Shown in pieces: positions 11,950 to 23,327 of a stretch of DNA of 64,000 bases. Origin of the DNA: Torreya grandis. Its lineage: Eukaryota > Streptophyta > Pinopsida > Cupressales > Taxaceae. The notes beneath the pieces were generated by a model. The model did not search any database, was not told where the DNA came from, and saw only the letters and a program-made list of their open reading frames with translations. The DNA lies in assembly GCA_037957365.1 (NCBI GenBank), contig JARHVA010003184.1, positions 1,375,001-1,439,000 of the forward strand, read 5' to 3'. A program made the translations under genes and the position numbers. Each line of letters starts with the position of its first letter. Positions within the stretch are counted from its first letter, which is position 1.

Positions 11950-13030
11950 GTATCAATGGTTGGGCCAATACTAGGAATATTGGTATATGACCAAGTTAAT
12001 ACAATGTTGTAGTCTTGGAGGAAGGTAGAGAAGTCTTAAAGTTCCATAGGGGCAAGAGATTGACCCAATTTTATAATATGAGGGTTACCCAAAGTTCCTA
12101 TGTTAATATCCATATTGGATTCATTTAACATGGTTTACGTCTTTTGAGGTAAGTATTTGTGGATGGAGGAATTCGGTACACTAAGGTAGGTGAGAATAGA
12201 ATCATCATCTTAGAACCAAATAGTGTTAATAGTAGGAGAGTCTTCTCCCACCAGCTCAATATGGATCAAAGGTATGGATATTGACACCCCTTCATTTTTA
12301 TAAGTCAAGGGGCCAAGGGTAATCATGTTGATAAAAAATTTTAAGTGGGATGATGTCCTTATCCTCACACTCAGGTGGAGTGGGTCCTAGTGAGGAAGGG
12401 GTTTCTTTTGAAATAGTGGTAGTGGTAGGTTATTTGGCTTTCTTCTTATTAGGTATAATGAATCCAAGGCCATACTTCTCATGAGTATTTTATGTCTCAA
12501 TCAATATCAATGTGTGTGATCCATGTTCATATTATCCTAAGCCATAAACTTTTCGTGCACACCTATAAAGGTATATTTTGGCAATGTTTGGATTTTCTAA
12601 GTAATAGAATATAAAGGTGAATAGTTATGGGGAAGAGGGGGTCATGACAGCATCAAGAGGATTTTCAATTCCCCCATATATAAAATGTGTTTGTTATCTC
12701 AAAGGCCACAGGGGAGTAATGGCTCCAATGTTGGGGTCATGACCTAGTTAGTGGTTGAGTTTCTTATACTCTTGATGAGTAGGGAAAGCATCAAGGGTAA
12801 AGAGTCAGTATTATTTGAGGGTAATGTGTTATAAGGTATATTATAAGGGATAAATGGTGGTATTTGGTCTATGATAATAGGTAAATTGGTAGATGCTATT
12901 ATGGAAGGAGAAGTAATGGCTTCATTTTCCATGGTTGAGGGCTTGGTGATAGATGCTTGGGGTGCTATTATCAGAGGTAAGAGGAGTTCATTAGGTTGGT
13001 ATGTCATGTTTCTTGATGAAAAATGGCTTA
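11950..13030 (-). pseudogene. linker between protease and reverse transcriptase
   Basis: About 1 kb of minus-strand sequence between protease and RT is polar and Ser/Thr/Pro/Ile-rich (for example 12980-12750, with repeated SII/PIII-like stretches) and has several stops. I recognise no domain. A long PR-RT spacer is usual for Tat/Ogre polyproteins. Confidence 0.5.
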
Positions 13031-13039
13031 GTTTATATT

Positions 13040-13710
13040 GTATGGTAATAATATGACCCTCGTGATCAAATTTGACACAACGGTAAAGGGTAGAAGGTAC
13101 ACAACCCATAGCATAGATCCAAAGTCTCTCTAGTAGAACATTATACTAGAATTCCCAATTAAACACATATAAGAGTTTAGGGAGTGTGAATGGTTTGAAG
13201 TGACTGTGGAGGATAATGGTTCCCAAGGTAGTGGTCATGGTGTCATTAAAGGATCTAAGGATAACTAAAGTTTGGGACATTATATTATCTAATAATTTGA
13301 GTTGATCATAGGCATGGGAAGAGATGATGTTGATGTTGGCCCCACCATGAATCATAACCCATTTGATGTATGTTTGGTTGATGTGGGAATTAGTGAAGAG
13401 AGGAGGATCTAGATCCTTAATGTTGATAGAGAGTATCTCTAAGTCCTTGAAAGTAATAAGGATGGAGAACACCTATGAAGTCCTCTATAGGTGGGGAGTC
13501 ACTTGGTTCAACCTTAATAGCTTGTATAAGCTCTATCATGGCTTGATGATGGTGAGGTAAGGTGGAAATGAGCTCATAGAGATTAATATTATCTTGAGTT
13601 TGGTGAATTTTATTAAGAATGACCCTCTTGATGGATTTAGAGGGGTTAGCCTTAGAGGTGCCTAAGATGGTAACTTTGGGCTTAGCTAAAGATGTAGAGG
13701 TTTGGATCAA
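13040..13710 (-). pseudogene. aspartic protease of the Tat-lineage element
   Basis: The minus frame 13472-13146 carries WVMIHGGANINIISSHAYD, the protease active-site loop, with HGG in place of the usual DGG/DTG. It then reads VILRSFNDT, which corresponds to the VRAFD.T strand of Tat proteases. After a stop the product continues as YNVLLERLWIYAMGCVPSTLY (about 13150-13085), the LLGRPWIH..GAVPSTLH motif with substitutions. The frame 13710-13417 just upstream is Ser/Thr-rich linker. The catalytic Asp is lost (GAT to CAT type change). Confidence 0.8.
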
Positions 13711-13719
13711 GTTTTTTTT

Positions 13720-14095
13720 TTGGATGAATTAGGAGGTATATATATGTAATGGACATGTTGGCCTTCCATTTATCCTTTTTATATGATCATGTGACCACAT
13801 TAATGGTATGGATAGAGGGTAAATGTGTGATAAGGGGCTGGGTAGATTCTCCATCACTTTGAGGTAATAATGGAGGATTAAGGATGCATTGGAAAATAGA
13901 TTTTGGGTGCATGGGTATATGATTTGATGGAACTTCATATAGTAAAAGATCATACTCATCATAGAGCTAATGGATAATGGCTTGGAGAGCATTAAAATTC
14001 TTTGTGTCATGCTTGGCTGTCTTGTGATAAGAACATATTTGATGGTTGTTATACTAAGTCAATTTCAAACCAAGAGGATCGAAGGGCCTAATAGG
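13720..14095 (-). pseudogene. second zinc-knuckle-like segment of Tat gag
   Basis: In minus order, about 14060-13980 reads ICSYHKTAKHDTKNFNALQ, then AIIH, a stop, LYDEYDLLLYEVP. This is a C..H...H(D)T..(C) knuckle of the Tat/Athila gag type with the last Cys changed to Phe. It sits directly before the protease, while another knuckle of the same type lies about 1.4 kb upstream, so the polyprotein seems to have two. The remainder (to 13720) is a Pro/Ser-rich linker. Confidence 0.6.
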
Positions 14096-15400
14096 GGGTA
14101 AAGTGAGGTAAGAAGATTGTAGTAACCTTTGAAAAATTGTTTTATATCATTCAATTAGAGGTGGTTAAGGTCTAGATGTTGTGGTGTTGGCTGGGAAGAT
14201 GGGTGTGTTGGTAGCAATGGGTTTGGTGAGAGAGGGTTTAGATAGGATGGTGTTTCTGGTCAATGGTTTTGGTTTGGGTATGCTAGTTGTTTAGGTGTCT
14301 AAGGTTGATAGTCTAGCTATTGATAATATAGGAAGGACTAGTACATTAGATAGTAGGTGGGTTGGTGTAACCAATGATGGTGGGTGAAATATGTTAAATA
14401 GAGCTTGATTTTAAAGCAAAGTTGAGGGATGGGGCCCCAAAATAGAAGGCAAGGTAGAAGGAGGTAGAATCCTAGCCATATGGCTCTTCAATGGTTTTGC
14501 CCCCTTGGTTAGTTTGGGTTGAGGTTTTTATATAGGCTTGGATGAGGTTAATTTAAATTTCAAGGATGGGTGAACCAAGATTCATGTAGGGAAGGCACTA
14601 AGAGTTTTGGAAGGTTTGGTTGGTTGTGTGACCAATGGAGAGGTAGAAATTTTGGTTGAGTAAAAATGTGAAGGGTTGGTATAAGTTTTTATCAGTTTAA
14701 GAGGTGGTGTAAAAATGATGGATTGGTTGGTTAAGGGCATGATAGAAGGTTTGTATATTTTTATGTAATTAATCCCTAACTATTACTAGAAAGTAGATTG
14801 ATCCATGTCCAACTTTGTGACCATACCTAACTTTTGAACAAGTTTAGAAATAGGTTTGTAAATTGGTCTAGCCTCTTGAGTAGTGGGTGTCAAGGATACA
14901 TCCATGGGTTGAGGAGGAGGATTGGTAGACTTTCCTATTTCCTTAAGCAAGGGATGTAATTTTGGATTGGGTGGCTACTCCTTGAGGGGTGTTTATGAAA
15001 AAGTTGTTCCCTTAGGCACAATGCCCATAGTTGTGGTTTGTCTTATGGTTAGGGCATATGGTGGGTTAGGAATTGTTGTTTTGTCATATAGGTTATTAAA
15101 AGGGGTGTTTCATGATTCCAAATCTTCTATGAGTGAAGCTAAGGAAAAAATATCCTCCTTATTTTGGGCCTCTAAAGCAAGGGAAAGTGACTCCACCACC
15201 TTAATGGGTGAAGTGGGGGAGAAGTAGGTAGGTGGGATGGTGAATTCCCCATTGATAAGCATATTAAGGACCATATTGACCATGTGGGAATCATGAAAAC
15301 ATATAGCTTATGTGTCCTTGGTTTTGGTATGGGTATAGTTAGGAAAAGGCTTCTTGAAGATATCAAGAGCTTGATTTTAAGGGGTATTGGGATTATTCAA
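14096..15400 (-). pseudogene. long linker between the two zinc knuckles
   Basis: The minus strand is coding-like but fragmented, rich in Pro, Thr, Asn and Leu, with many stops and changes of frame. A readable piece at about 15300-15000 contains MVNMVLNMLINGEFTIPP. No domain is recognised. It could be an expansion of the Gag-PR spacer. Confidence 0.4.
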
Positions 15401-16335
15401 CATGAGTTCCCCCTGATAATAAGGCTCTAAATGACATTATTAAAAGTATTACATCAACTGACATCATGTCCAATTACTTGATGAAAAGCACAAAAGTCAC
15501 TAGCATTATACCAAGTAGGTGTTGGATCAGAAGAATAAAAGTATTAAGGAGGTTTGATGGGGGAAGTTGTATGAGGTTAGCTTTTAGTAATTTCTCTAGA
15601 ACTAAGGCATAAGATTCTCCAAGTGGAGTGAACTATTTTTTGTTGTTTTGGTTTGGGTTCTTTGTGTTTTGGTTGAAGGTAATTAGAGAATTTTTCTAAT
15701 TGATATTGGGTAGAGGGGTGGTTTTACTGACAATTGCATTCACATTTCCATTACTCTTGGTTTTGGTGTTGGCTTAGTTGCATGGTTTAGAGGAAGAGGT
15801 TTCATTGGTCTTGAAGGTAGATTTATTTTTTCTTAACTTCAATTTTCCCTTGTCTATGGCCCAATTTTATAGCTTATTCACCATGGTAAAAGCTTCATTA
15901 AAAGTTTTGAAGCTTTGGTCACGTAATGTAGAAGATATATGTTTGGCATAGGCTTAAGCAAAAAGCTTTATAAGCTCAGGTTGAGGTAAGGAACATGAAA
16001 GCTGATTAATAAAGCTTCTCTAATGGGTGACAAAATCAATAATGGACTCATCATCAAATTTTTTGATAGAATATAGATCAATGATAGAGACCTTCTTGGA
16101 AATGTTAATGGAAAAGTGATCTAAGAAGACTTGAGCTAGTTGGGTGAAAGAAAATATTGAATGCTTGGTAAGGACACTATACTAGTCAAGTGTCGGTCTA
16201 GATAAAGACATGGGGAAGGTTCAAAGGAAAAGGGCATCATCATAAGCAATCATGTAACATGCATGCCTAAAATCCCTAAGGTGTTGTTGGGGGTCCTTCT
16301 TAATCTAAAATTTGGTAAATTTTGGAAGCTCCCAT
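15400..16335 (-). pseudogene. gag core and first zinc knuckle, Tat-lineage element
   Basis: In minus order, FTKF, a stop, IKKDPQQHLRDFRHACYM (about 16320-16250) is followed by TFPMSLSRPTLD, a stop, YS (a stop at the Trp of the conserved LEWY) and SFTQLAQVFLDHFS. These are the helices of the Retrotrans_gag capsid domain. The sequence continues to IIDFVTH and YAKHISSTLRDQSFKTFNEAFTMV. A knuckle FCAFHQVIGHDVS.C lies at about 15510-15460, with one stop before its last Cys. Gag would form the cytoplasmic particle. Confidence 0.85.
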
Positions 16336-17325
16336 TAAGGAAGGTAAGGTCTAATAGGGATAGAGGGATGAATAGGTTCATTACAAATATACTCATAGGA
16401 TAAGATGTTATGAGCCCTTGAAATTGATGAATCTAATTTTGTCATCTTGTCCATGAGAATATTCATTAGGTTGGTTTGAGGTGGTGGACCAAAAGGGTTA
16501 TAAGGTGGATACTGTGGTTGAGATTTGGGTAACATATTAGTAATTATTTGGTGGTTGAGAGGCTATCACATTTTGGAATGTGAATGCTAAAGGTTGGGTA
16601 GGTGTTATGTAAGGATAGGTGGATGATGGTGGTAGAGTAGTGGGTATATACCCTTGTGGGTTAGGGATGCATCCCAGATTGGGTATAGTGGGTACCTACT
16701 AAGGAGTCCCTATGGATTAGGCATGAATATTAGTTGGGTTGGTAACAAAAGGAGAGGTAGTGACCTTCATGCTAGTAGGTGGTGAAGTAGAAGGGATAGA
16801 TACCCCTAATATTGGTAAAGGAGTATTGACCAATGGGTTGGGGTTAATAGAGGGAAGGTTGGTAGTGATAATGGTAGGTGATCTAAAAATAAGTGGAGCA
16901 TGATGGGTTAATGGTAGGGTTGTTCCTAAGGTGGAGGAGTCATTAGTAGGGGTGTAAGGTGTAAAGGTGGTGGTTGGTTAGATAGGTTGGTTTCTAGCTA
17001 TGGTGTCAAAGGGGTTAGTAGATGAAGATGCCTGGGTAAATGGAGGATGGTTCGTGATAATGGAAATAGGGATACCCCTCATAAGGTATGATAGCATTCC
17101 ATAAGAAGGATCCTAAGGTGGAATTAGAATTGGGACATGGTGAGAGGAGGTGTTAAGGTAGTGTTGTAGGGAAACTAGATTATTGTCTAAAATAGTGGTA
17201 AAGTCCATGTCTCCTTGGGAAAATACCTAATGAAAAGTAGGGATTCCCAATGGATGAGATGATTCTTCTACCTTGGAGATGTACTTCATTGATGAATAGG
17301 TATAAAAGGTTGATCTAAGTGACAT
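16335..17325 (-). pseudogene. gag N-terminal region, start of the Tat polyprotein
   Basis: An ATG at 17325 (minus) opens a frame beginning MSLRSTFYTYSSMKYISKVE. It runs with scattered stops through a Pro/Thr/Ser-rich stretch into 16535-16335 (QPQYPPYNPFGPPPQTNLMNILMDKMTKL), directly before the capsid core. I take this ATG as the start because the frame stays coding-like from it and the upstream sequence to the primer binding site is not coding. Confidence 0.65.
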
Positions 17326-18055
17326 GTTCTATTCTACTAAGTCTCTTCATTGCTGGCGAGTGAGAAAAATACAAGAAAGGGGGAGAGATAAAAAGAATAA
17401 ACTCACCACTAAAATAATAAGAAGACAATAAAATGGTCAAGGTAATCAAGACACACACTATAAATTAAATTAAGCCTTGAGATTAGTTTTAACCTCACTT
17501 TTGGCTTATGCCTTAGTTTATGAGAATGTGTGACAGAAGTTGGCTTGTAGATCAGGTGATATAGAAGAAGTCTATCGGTTGGTTTTAGGTTGTTCAGGTG
17601 ATAAAAAGAATATATGTTGAAATTAATATGTGGATTGGTATTAAGGCCTACCCCCTCACTTCACACACCTTAATGATAAGGGTGTCAGGTCTTTATCCAA
17701 TATATATTAATATCTAGTGTTTATACTCAACTAGAGAGTTGAGTTGGTTCTCCCCTTGGTAAGGACCTCTAAGTAGGATTTTTAGGAAGGGGTAAGGTGA
17801 TTTCTAGGTCATGAAATCCTAGTTGGGAATTCTCTCAAATTGTTTGATGTTTGATTGATGAAAGTGGTTTGGATATTGTGTGCAACAAAAGTGGTGCTAC
17901 GATAAGATTATTGTGCTTTAATTCAAAGTGAACTAATGTTAAAAGTAAGAAATGGATTTATTTGATTTTAAGCCTATAATAAATTTTAGTTTCAATTATG
18001 AGCATAGATAGAGAGAAGAGCATACAAATGCAAATAAAAATGTGAGTAAAGACTC
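17326..18055. other. untranslated leader of the Tat-lineage element
   Basis: About 730 bp between the gag start and the primer binding site, with no coding sequence on either strand. Confidence 0.5.
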
Positions 18056-18079
18056 TACGTCCCACTGGGCATGTGAGAA
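18056..18079 (-). promoter_or_regulatory. candidate primer binding site
   Basis: Directly inside the 5' LTR the minus strand reads TTCTCACATGCCCAGTGGGA and then CG. It resembles the sequence in the same place in the LARD at 30825-38672 (shared core CA..CC.AGTG.GAC). It is not the initiator-Met tRNA site. The tRNA is not identified here. Confidence 0.55.
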
Positions 18080-19504
18080 TGTTTCATGTAAATTTTCACT
18101 TTAAGTTTTAAGAAAGAGAGAAAAGAAACTCAATACAAATATGGTAGAAAATCCTATCTATTTATGCACACATTGAATCAAAACATTGTGAAGAACTCCT
18201 CTTTGTCTTGGGAAGAAGACCTATAAAAATGAAAGCACTAAAACAAACTTATTTGTCAGATAGATAGTTGGGTGGATTGCCTAGTGATAGCTATATTCTA
18301 TAATTAAGAGCTTCCTTAGGGGATGAAAATCCAAATGTTTTAAATAATTAAGTTCACAAAACTAGAAATAAGGTACTTGCATCAATAATCAAAAGGCACT
18401 AAAATTGAACACAAGAATGCTTGCTTGGAAAATAGACTAGAAATTATCAAATTAGTGAAAAATAATTAATACTAGTGCTAAGGGGTTTGGGTATGCTTTG
18501 GAAAATCTAAAAGAGGTCTTTAAGTGATTAGAAACATAAAAAAATAGGTTTGGTTGAGGGTAAGTAGGTGAAAGTATCCTCATGGTTTTCACTACCATAG
18601 TGACCATCAGTGGTTAGGATGACCATCGGTAGTTAAGGTGACCATCGGTGGTCAAGATGACCATTGATAGTTATGCAGACCATCAATTTTTGAGTCAACT
18701 GTCAATGGTTACTATGTGAGTTTTGGGTTGTTAAATTGCTGAATAATGGGATCCAAAAGATGGATTATGGGAGATGGGAAAGGGTTAGATTGATTGTAAA
18801 ATGGAAATAAATTACATGAATATTTATAAATAAGTACTTGTCTTACTATAAGTTTATTGGGTGAGTGGTTGAAGTAGTTATCAGGTTGGTGGAATCTAGA
18901 TTGATTCTAGTAGAGTAATGATACTCAAGAACTTGGTTGAGAGGTAATGGAAAGTCAAATCTTAACAAGATTGTTGATGACACTTAATAATGATGATGAT
19001 GATGATGATGATTGACCTAAAAAATAAAACTCCTTAATCCTTGAGCTCATGATAATTATTTTAGATGGATTTGGCTTCCTAGATTTCTCTCTTATAAGCA
19101 CAAGCAAGAGGTGGAAGTGAAGTTGTAACTAGGAAATCTAAATATAAATTATCCATGTAAAGGCTCACAATAAGATTTAGACAAGATATGTTTAGAATAT
19201 CAACATGGGTGGTTTACATGTGATTTGTTAAGGAGGTGGACCTTGATCATCGATGGCCAAGGTTTCTCATGGTGACCATCTATAGTCAGCCTAACCATCG
19301 ATGATCAGGTTCTAAAGGAAAGAGGTCCTAAAGGCCAAGTTGAGTTAGTTTGTGAAACTATCTATAGATGGGATTGACTTAGCCAACTTCATTTAGGTTT
19401 GTCCCACGAGTGTCCTAACTAGGTCTAATGGGATTTTAAACATTTGGAAGCATAAGTGTGCTGATTTATAATGTCTACATATTGATATGTCTTAAATAGA
19501 TTCA
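18080..19504 (-). repeat. 5' LTR of the Tat-lineage element
   Basis: Direct-repeat partner of 4957-6329, starting TGTTTCATGTA and next to the candidate primer binding site on its inner side. The outer edge is taken as about 19504, where similarity to the other copy stops and the older gag coding sequence begins. It contains the clean 19-bp tandem array and an interrupted ATG/GAT microsatellite (about 18990-19010). Confidence 0.75.
18602..18696. repeat. five tandem 19-bp palindromic units in the 5' LTR
   Basis: Units start at 18602, 18621, 18640, 18659 and 18678, exactly 19 bp apart, each beginning GACCAT. Most contain ACCATCGGTGGT-like near-palindromes. Related single units occur at 19240-19310 (including ACCATCGATG) and in the 3' LTR. 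Confidence 0.9.
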
Positions 19505-19509
19505 TGAGA

Positions 19510-20990
19510 AAATATTAGCATTTGGCTTGGTTGAGAGCCTCTTCCAAATTTATTGGAGATTCCTAACCTAATATTACAACTTGGGATAAATAACATTGGT
19601 GAATAGATGAAATATATTATCATCTACCATGTTACAATCACACTTATTAGACAAGGTCTTCCACCATTTGATGAAAATTTGTGCTATTTTACTTTCAAGT
19701 TACTTACAATTGATAAAGTGACCCAAGGTATTCTTAGGGATGTCACTGTTTTGATACTTTTATATAAAGGAATTATCTAGATATTCTAAACTAGTGATAG
19801 AATGGGATTTGATTTGATTATACCAATCTAAATCATTTCTAGAGAGAATTTTTATTAGTAACTTGGTATCATCAAAAGAGTTTAATTTGACCCAATCTTT
19901 GTAGACATTACCAAACATTTTTAAATGCAAGGTAGGATCAATTAACCTACTATAACTAATGGTAAGTGTGATACCTCCTATGTCTATATTGGAAATTTTA
20001 GGTGTAAGAGGTTCATTTTGAATATGTTTTATTATTTTGTTAACAAGGGGTGGTTGAGGAATGAGGTTGCCATGAGAATCCCTAAGGGGGGTGGGGGCAT
20101 TTCAATTTTACTCTCCCCATGGAACCTATTGAGTTTGATTTTGAAGGTGAATAAGATTATTATGAATTTGCATCATTTGGTTGGCATTATTAGTTATAAA
20201 ATTATTCATTTGATTAAGATTTTGTATTAAGATTTGATGAGTTTGAGTGGTATTTTGACTAGTTTTTGTGGTATGCAAAACATTACCATTGGTATTAATG
20301 GCTTGGGTTTCACTATGAGAAGTGGCATGCATGGCAATATTGGATTTAAAGGCATTGATAGAAAATGAGGAACTAGTGGCATGATTATCTTGTCTAGTGA
20401 AAGATGCACTAGGAGAAGGGTTGGTATTAGAAGAAAAAGAAACACTAGTGGAATGATTACCAATTGTAGTAAACAATGCACTAATGGACTGATTGAGAAT
20501 GAGGGGTCTTGGAAAAGGCCCACTAGATTTCGAACCTTCCATGTTAGTAGAGTTATTTGGCAAGGAGGTTTAATAAATCAAATAAGAAGAGGTCATAGTA
20601 TGAGAAGGAGTCAAAATAGAAGGGAGAGATTGAGAAGAAAATAAAGTGAATGGGGTTATTTTACTTGACCACTTATCATGAGATTGTAAATAGTGAATGT
20701 ATTTTCTCCTATGTTGAGGAAATTCATTAATGAATAAAATAATTTCAAGAGATTAATCTAATTCGGTTTAATCTTCTAAGGATAAAAGAGGATTATGAAC
20801 TAAAGATGAATAAGGAGGAGTATAATAATTTGTAGTGTGAGTGTTGACATGCATATTAATTTCATCTAAAATGAAAACCACAAGATGTTTATGGGGAAAC
20901 CTATTAGGATTGGTAAAACTAATCATATCTATTGAGTTCAACTCTGTGTTATCCTCAAACAAGAAGTTTATGATGAGATAAGGATTCTAA
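19510..20990 (-). pseudogene. gag N-terminal and core part of the old Tat-like element
   Basis: On minus, a long frame begins near 20990, passes through an Asn/Ser/Thr-rich region (20563-20126) and reaches a capsid core. The core reads LHLKMFGNVYKDWVKLNSF, then DLDWYNQIKSHSITSLEYL, then FIKWWKTLSNK, which is the Retrotrans_gag pattern. There are a few stops, again fitting Gln. The frame ends abruptly near 19505 at the LTR of the younger element. The matching C-terminal zinc knuckle is at 4590-4740 on the far side of that element. Confidence 0.7.
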
Positions 20991-23276
20991 AAGGAGTGAT
21001 GCAAATAAAATCAAAATTTAGGATACAAAGTTTAATTGGTTGATTATGTTATGTAAACCAAGGAACAAAATGGGAAAATAAGGATACATAGTCATGTAGG
21101 TCAACTATGTACTACTAAATAGGGGACTAAATAGGAAGATAAGGATACATAGTCATACAAGTTAACTATATACTACTAAACATTAGACTGAATAAGAAGA
21201 TAAGGATAAATAGACATCTAGGTCAACTATGTACTATTGAACATATGACTAAATAGGAAGATAAGGATACATAGTCATGCAAGTTGATTGTGTATTACAA
21301 GTGGTAAGACTAAAAAATATGTAAGAGACTATATTCACCAAGATGATAGTATTCTAAAATAGGTGAAAAAAATTGAAAGATAATTTGAAGCAAGATGAAA
21401 TCAAGCACACAAATAATTGGGTCAATATGACTGATCCAATTGGAACACACAACACAAACCTTTCACTAATGTTGGCCAATGCAATTTTTTTAATACAACA
21501 CATAATGATGAAAGATAAAGTAGAAACTAGAAATTAAATACTAACTAATTGGTCATCCTATGTGTTATTAATCTATAATAATGTGTAATTTTAATGTGAT
21601 AGGGAGGTTGGCTAAAATAAAGAACTAGAAATCAATCTAAGATTATTTTCAAGATGTTTTGGATGAAAGGGATATATATTGGTGATGGTACTAGATTGGT
21701 ATTAGGGATCACACCATCAATTCAAAATCATATAATGATAAGGGTTTTGGGTGATTTTCCAATATATACCATCAACCACATATTTATTATTATCCATAAA
21801 ACCAAGTCAACTTTCCCTTGGTATTGTGTGTAAAAGAGAAAAATAGTGTAAATAAAATGATAATTTAAAAAAACACATATTTAATCTATGTGAGTTACTC
21901 TAAGCATGAAAACAATGGAAAATAAAAGGTGAATTAATTAATATCAAATAGATGTTAATTCTTTGATTGAGAATAGTAAAAAGTTAGTTCAAGCAGCATT
22001 GTATGTAAATAGTATAAAATAGAGTTGACTGGGTCACTACTATTATATAAAAGTAAGGTCAATAAGAACATAGTTGAATAGGTTGACTATGTATTCTAGA
22101 TAGAATAAAACTATAGAACTATGTTGAATAGCTCAACCTAGTTGGCTATAGAACTACAATTTTATAGACTAAAAACTTGTGAAAAATAATACTAAAATAA
22201 GAAATGAAATAATAGAGAGAGAAATGAAGGAATATTGATGAGCTTTAAAATGTTTTAAATTACAAATTTTTATGTAGTGATTCTCAAATTTTGTTTAAAA
22301 CTTATACTAATTGGGTTAACTAGTTTGACCACCTTGTATGCTCAAAAAAATAATGAACATAGTCAACCTGTTTGACTATGTTTGTAGACTTATTTTCTAA
22401 TAGAAGAAAATCACAGACAAAGTTGACTAGTTTGAATATGTGTTTCAATCTAGACCTAAATAATAATATTGTGTCAAACTACTTGATCATATTACCTATA
22501 ATTGGCAAAGACCTACATAAATAGAACAAAGTTTTTTTGAAGTGACTATGTGTTAAACATGCACACAAAATGTTAGAACTATATGGATTGGTTTGATATA
22601 GTACATTAAATATAGAAAAATAATTTTTTGACAAAAATGATGGCATGAAGTAAAACCTGCAAGGGTTAGATTTCATGTTGAATTCACCAAAATGTATGTA
22701 AAATGAAATGCAATTGATTTATAAATAAATCCTAGTTATGAGAAGATAAATCCTACTTACACTTTTGATTGTTGATACATTAGATATTTGAGGCCATGAC
22801 TAAAATGGATCTATTAGACCTAACCAAGGGATCTCTTACCACAATAAGATCACTAGGGAAGGTTCTAAAGCCTCCAATTAAGAAAAACTATACAATAACC
22901 CTAGCTAGGTCATATGTTTTCATATTCACAAAGTATATGCAAAGTAAATTAAAATCTAATATAGTGCTCACCAAATATTGTGGCACAAAGTGGGGGTAAT
23001 AAACATAAAAATTAAAAATGAGTAGAAGACATATACTCACATCAATGTATATGGAATCCTAAGGCATGGGAGAGAAGTACAAATGCAAATCTATCTATTC
23101 TTACAAAGGAGGGAAAAAGTTATGAATACTTACCTTTGAAGATGAACCCATCGAGCCTTAACCTCTCATTTTTCCAAGGTGCTTCACAAAATGTTTTTGT
23201 GGTATGTAAGTATGATAAAGACAAGTTAGTTGATGCAGAGGTCCAATCAATTTATGTATTTTGCATGGAAATCATA

Positions 23277-23278
<2 letters not shown>
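20991..23278. other. leader or LTR of the old element, with repeats
   Basis: Upstream of the old gag and non-coding. It includes the 61-bp array (listed separately). At 22010-22500 it holds at least five scattered copies of a GTCAAC/TTGACTATGT-type motif, for example at about 22083, 22356 and 22420. LTR edges could not be placed. Confidence 0.4.
21062..21305. repeat. four tandem copies of a 61-bp unit
   Basis: The landmark AAGGATA occurs at 21080, 21141, 21202 and 21263, exactly 61 bp apart. Each unit also carries a GTCATG(T/C)A(G/A)GTCAACTATG-like core and ACTAAATAGGAAGAT. The copies differ by a few substitutions but no indels in the spacing. Confidence 0.92.

Positions 23279-23325
<47 letters not shown>
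23279..23325. repeat. (TA)n microsatellite
   Basis: A TA dinucleotide run of about 46 bp. Confidence 0.97.

Positions 23326-23327
<2 letters not shown>

Larger units (their letters stand above)
4957..19504 (-). mobile_element. Tat/Ogre-lineage Ty3/gypsy retrotransposon, minus strand
   Basis: Two directly repeated segments (about 4957-6329 and 18080-19504), both opening with TGTTTCATGTA, flank an interior of about 11.75 kb. Read on minus it gives gag, zinc knuckle, linker, protease, reverse transcriptase, RNase H, a second RNase H and integrase. The second RNase H between the first one and integrase, the ILMPFGLKN-type RT and the LLGRPW.H protease end are marks of the Tat lineage. Nearly every domain has in-frame stops, so it is long dead. 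A coding-like frame on the opposite strand lies between integrase and the 3' LTR. The outer LTR edges are uncertain and no clear target-site duplication was found. Confidence 0.85.

Noticed and set aside
21062..21305. CRISPR-like or phage repeat array
   Set aside because: The units are contiguous tandem copies without unique spacers, in a plant transposon setting.
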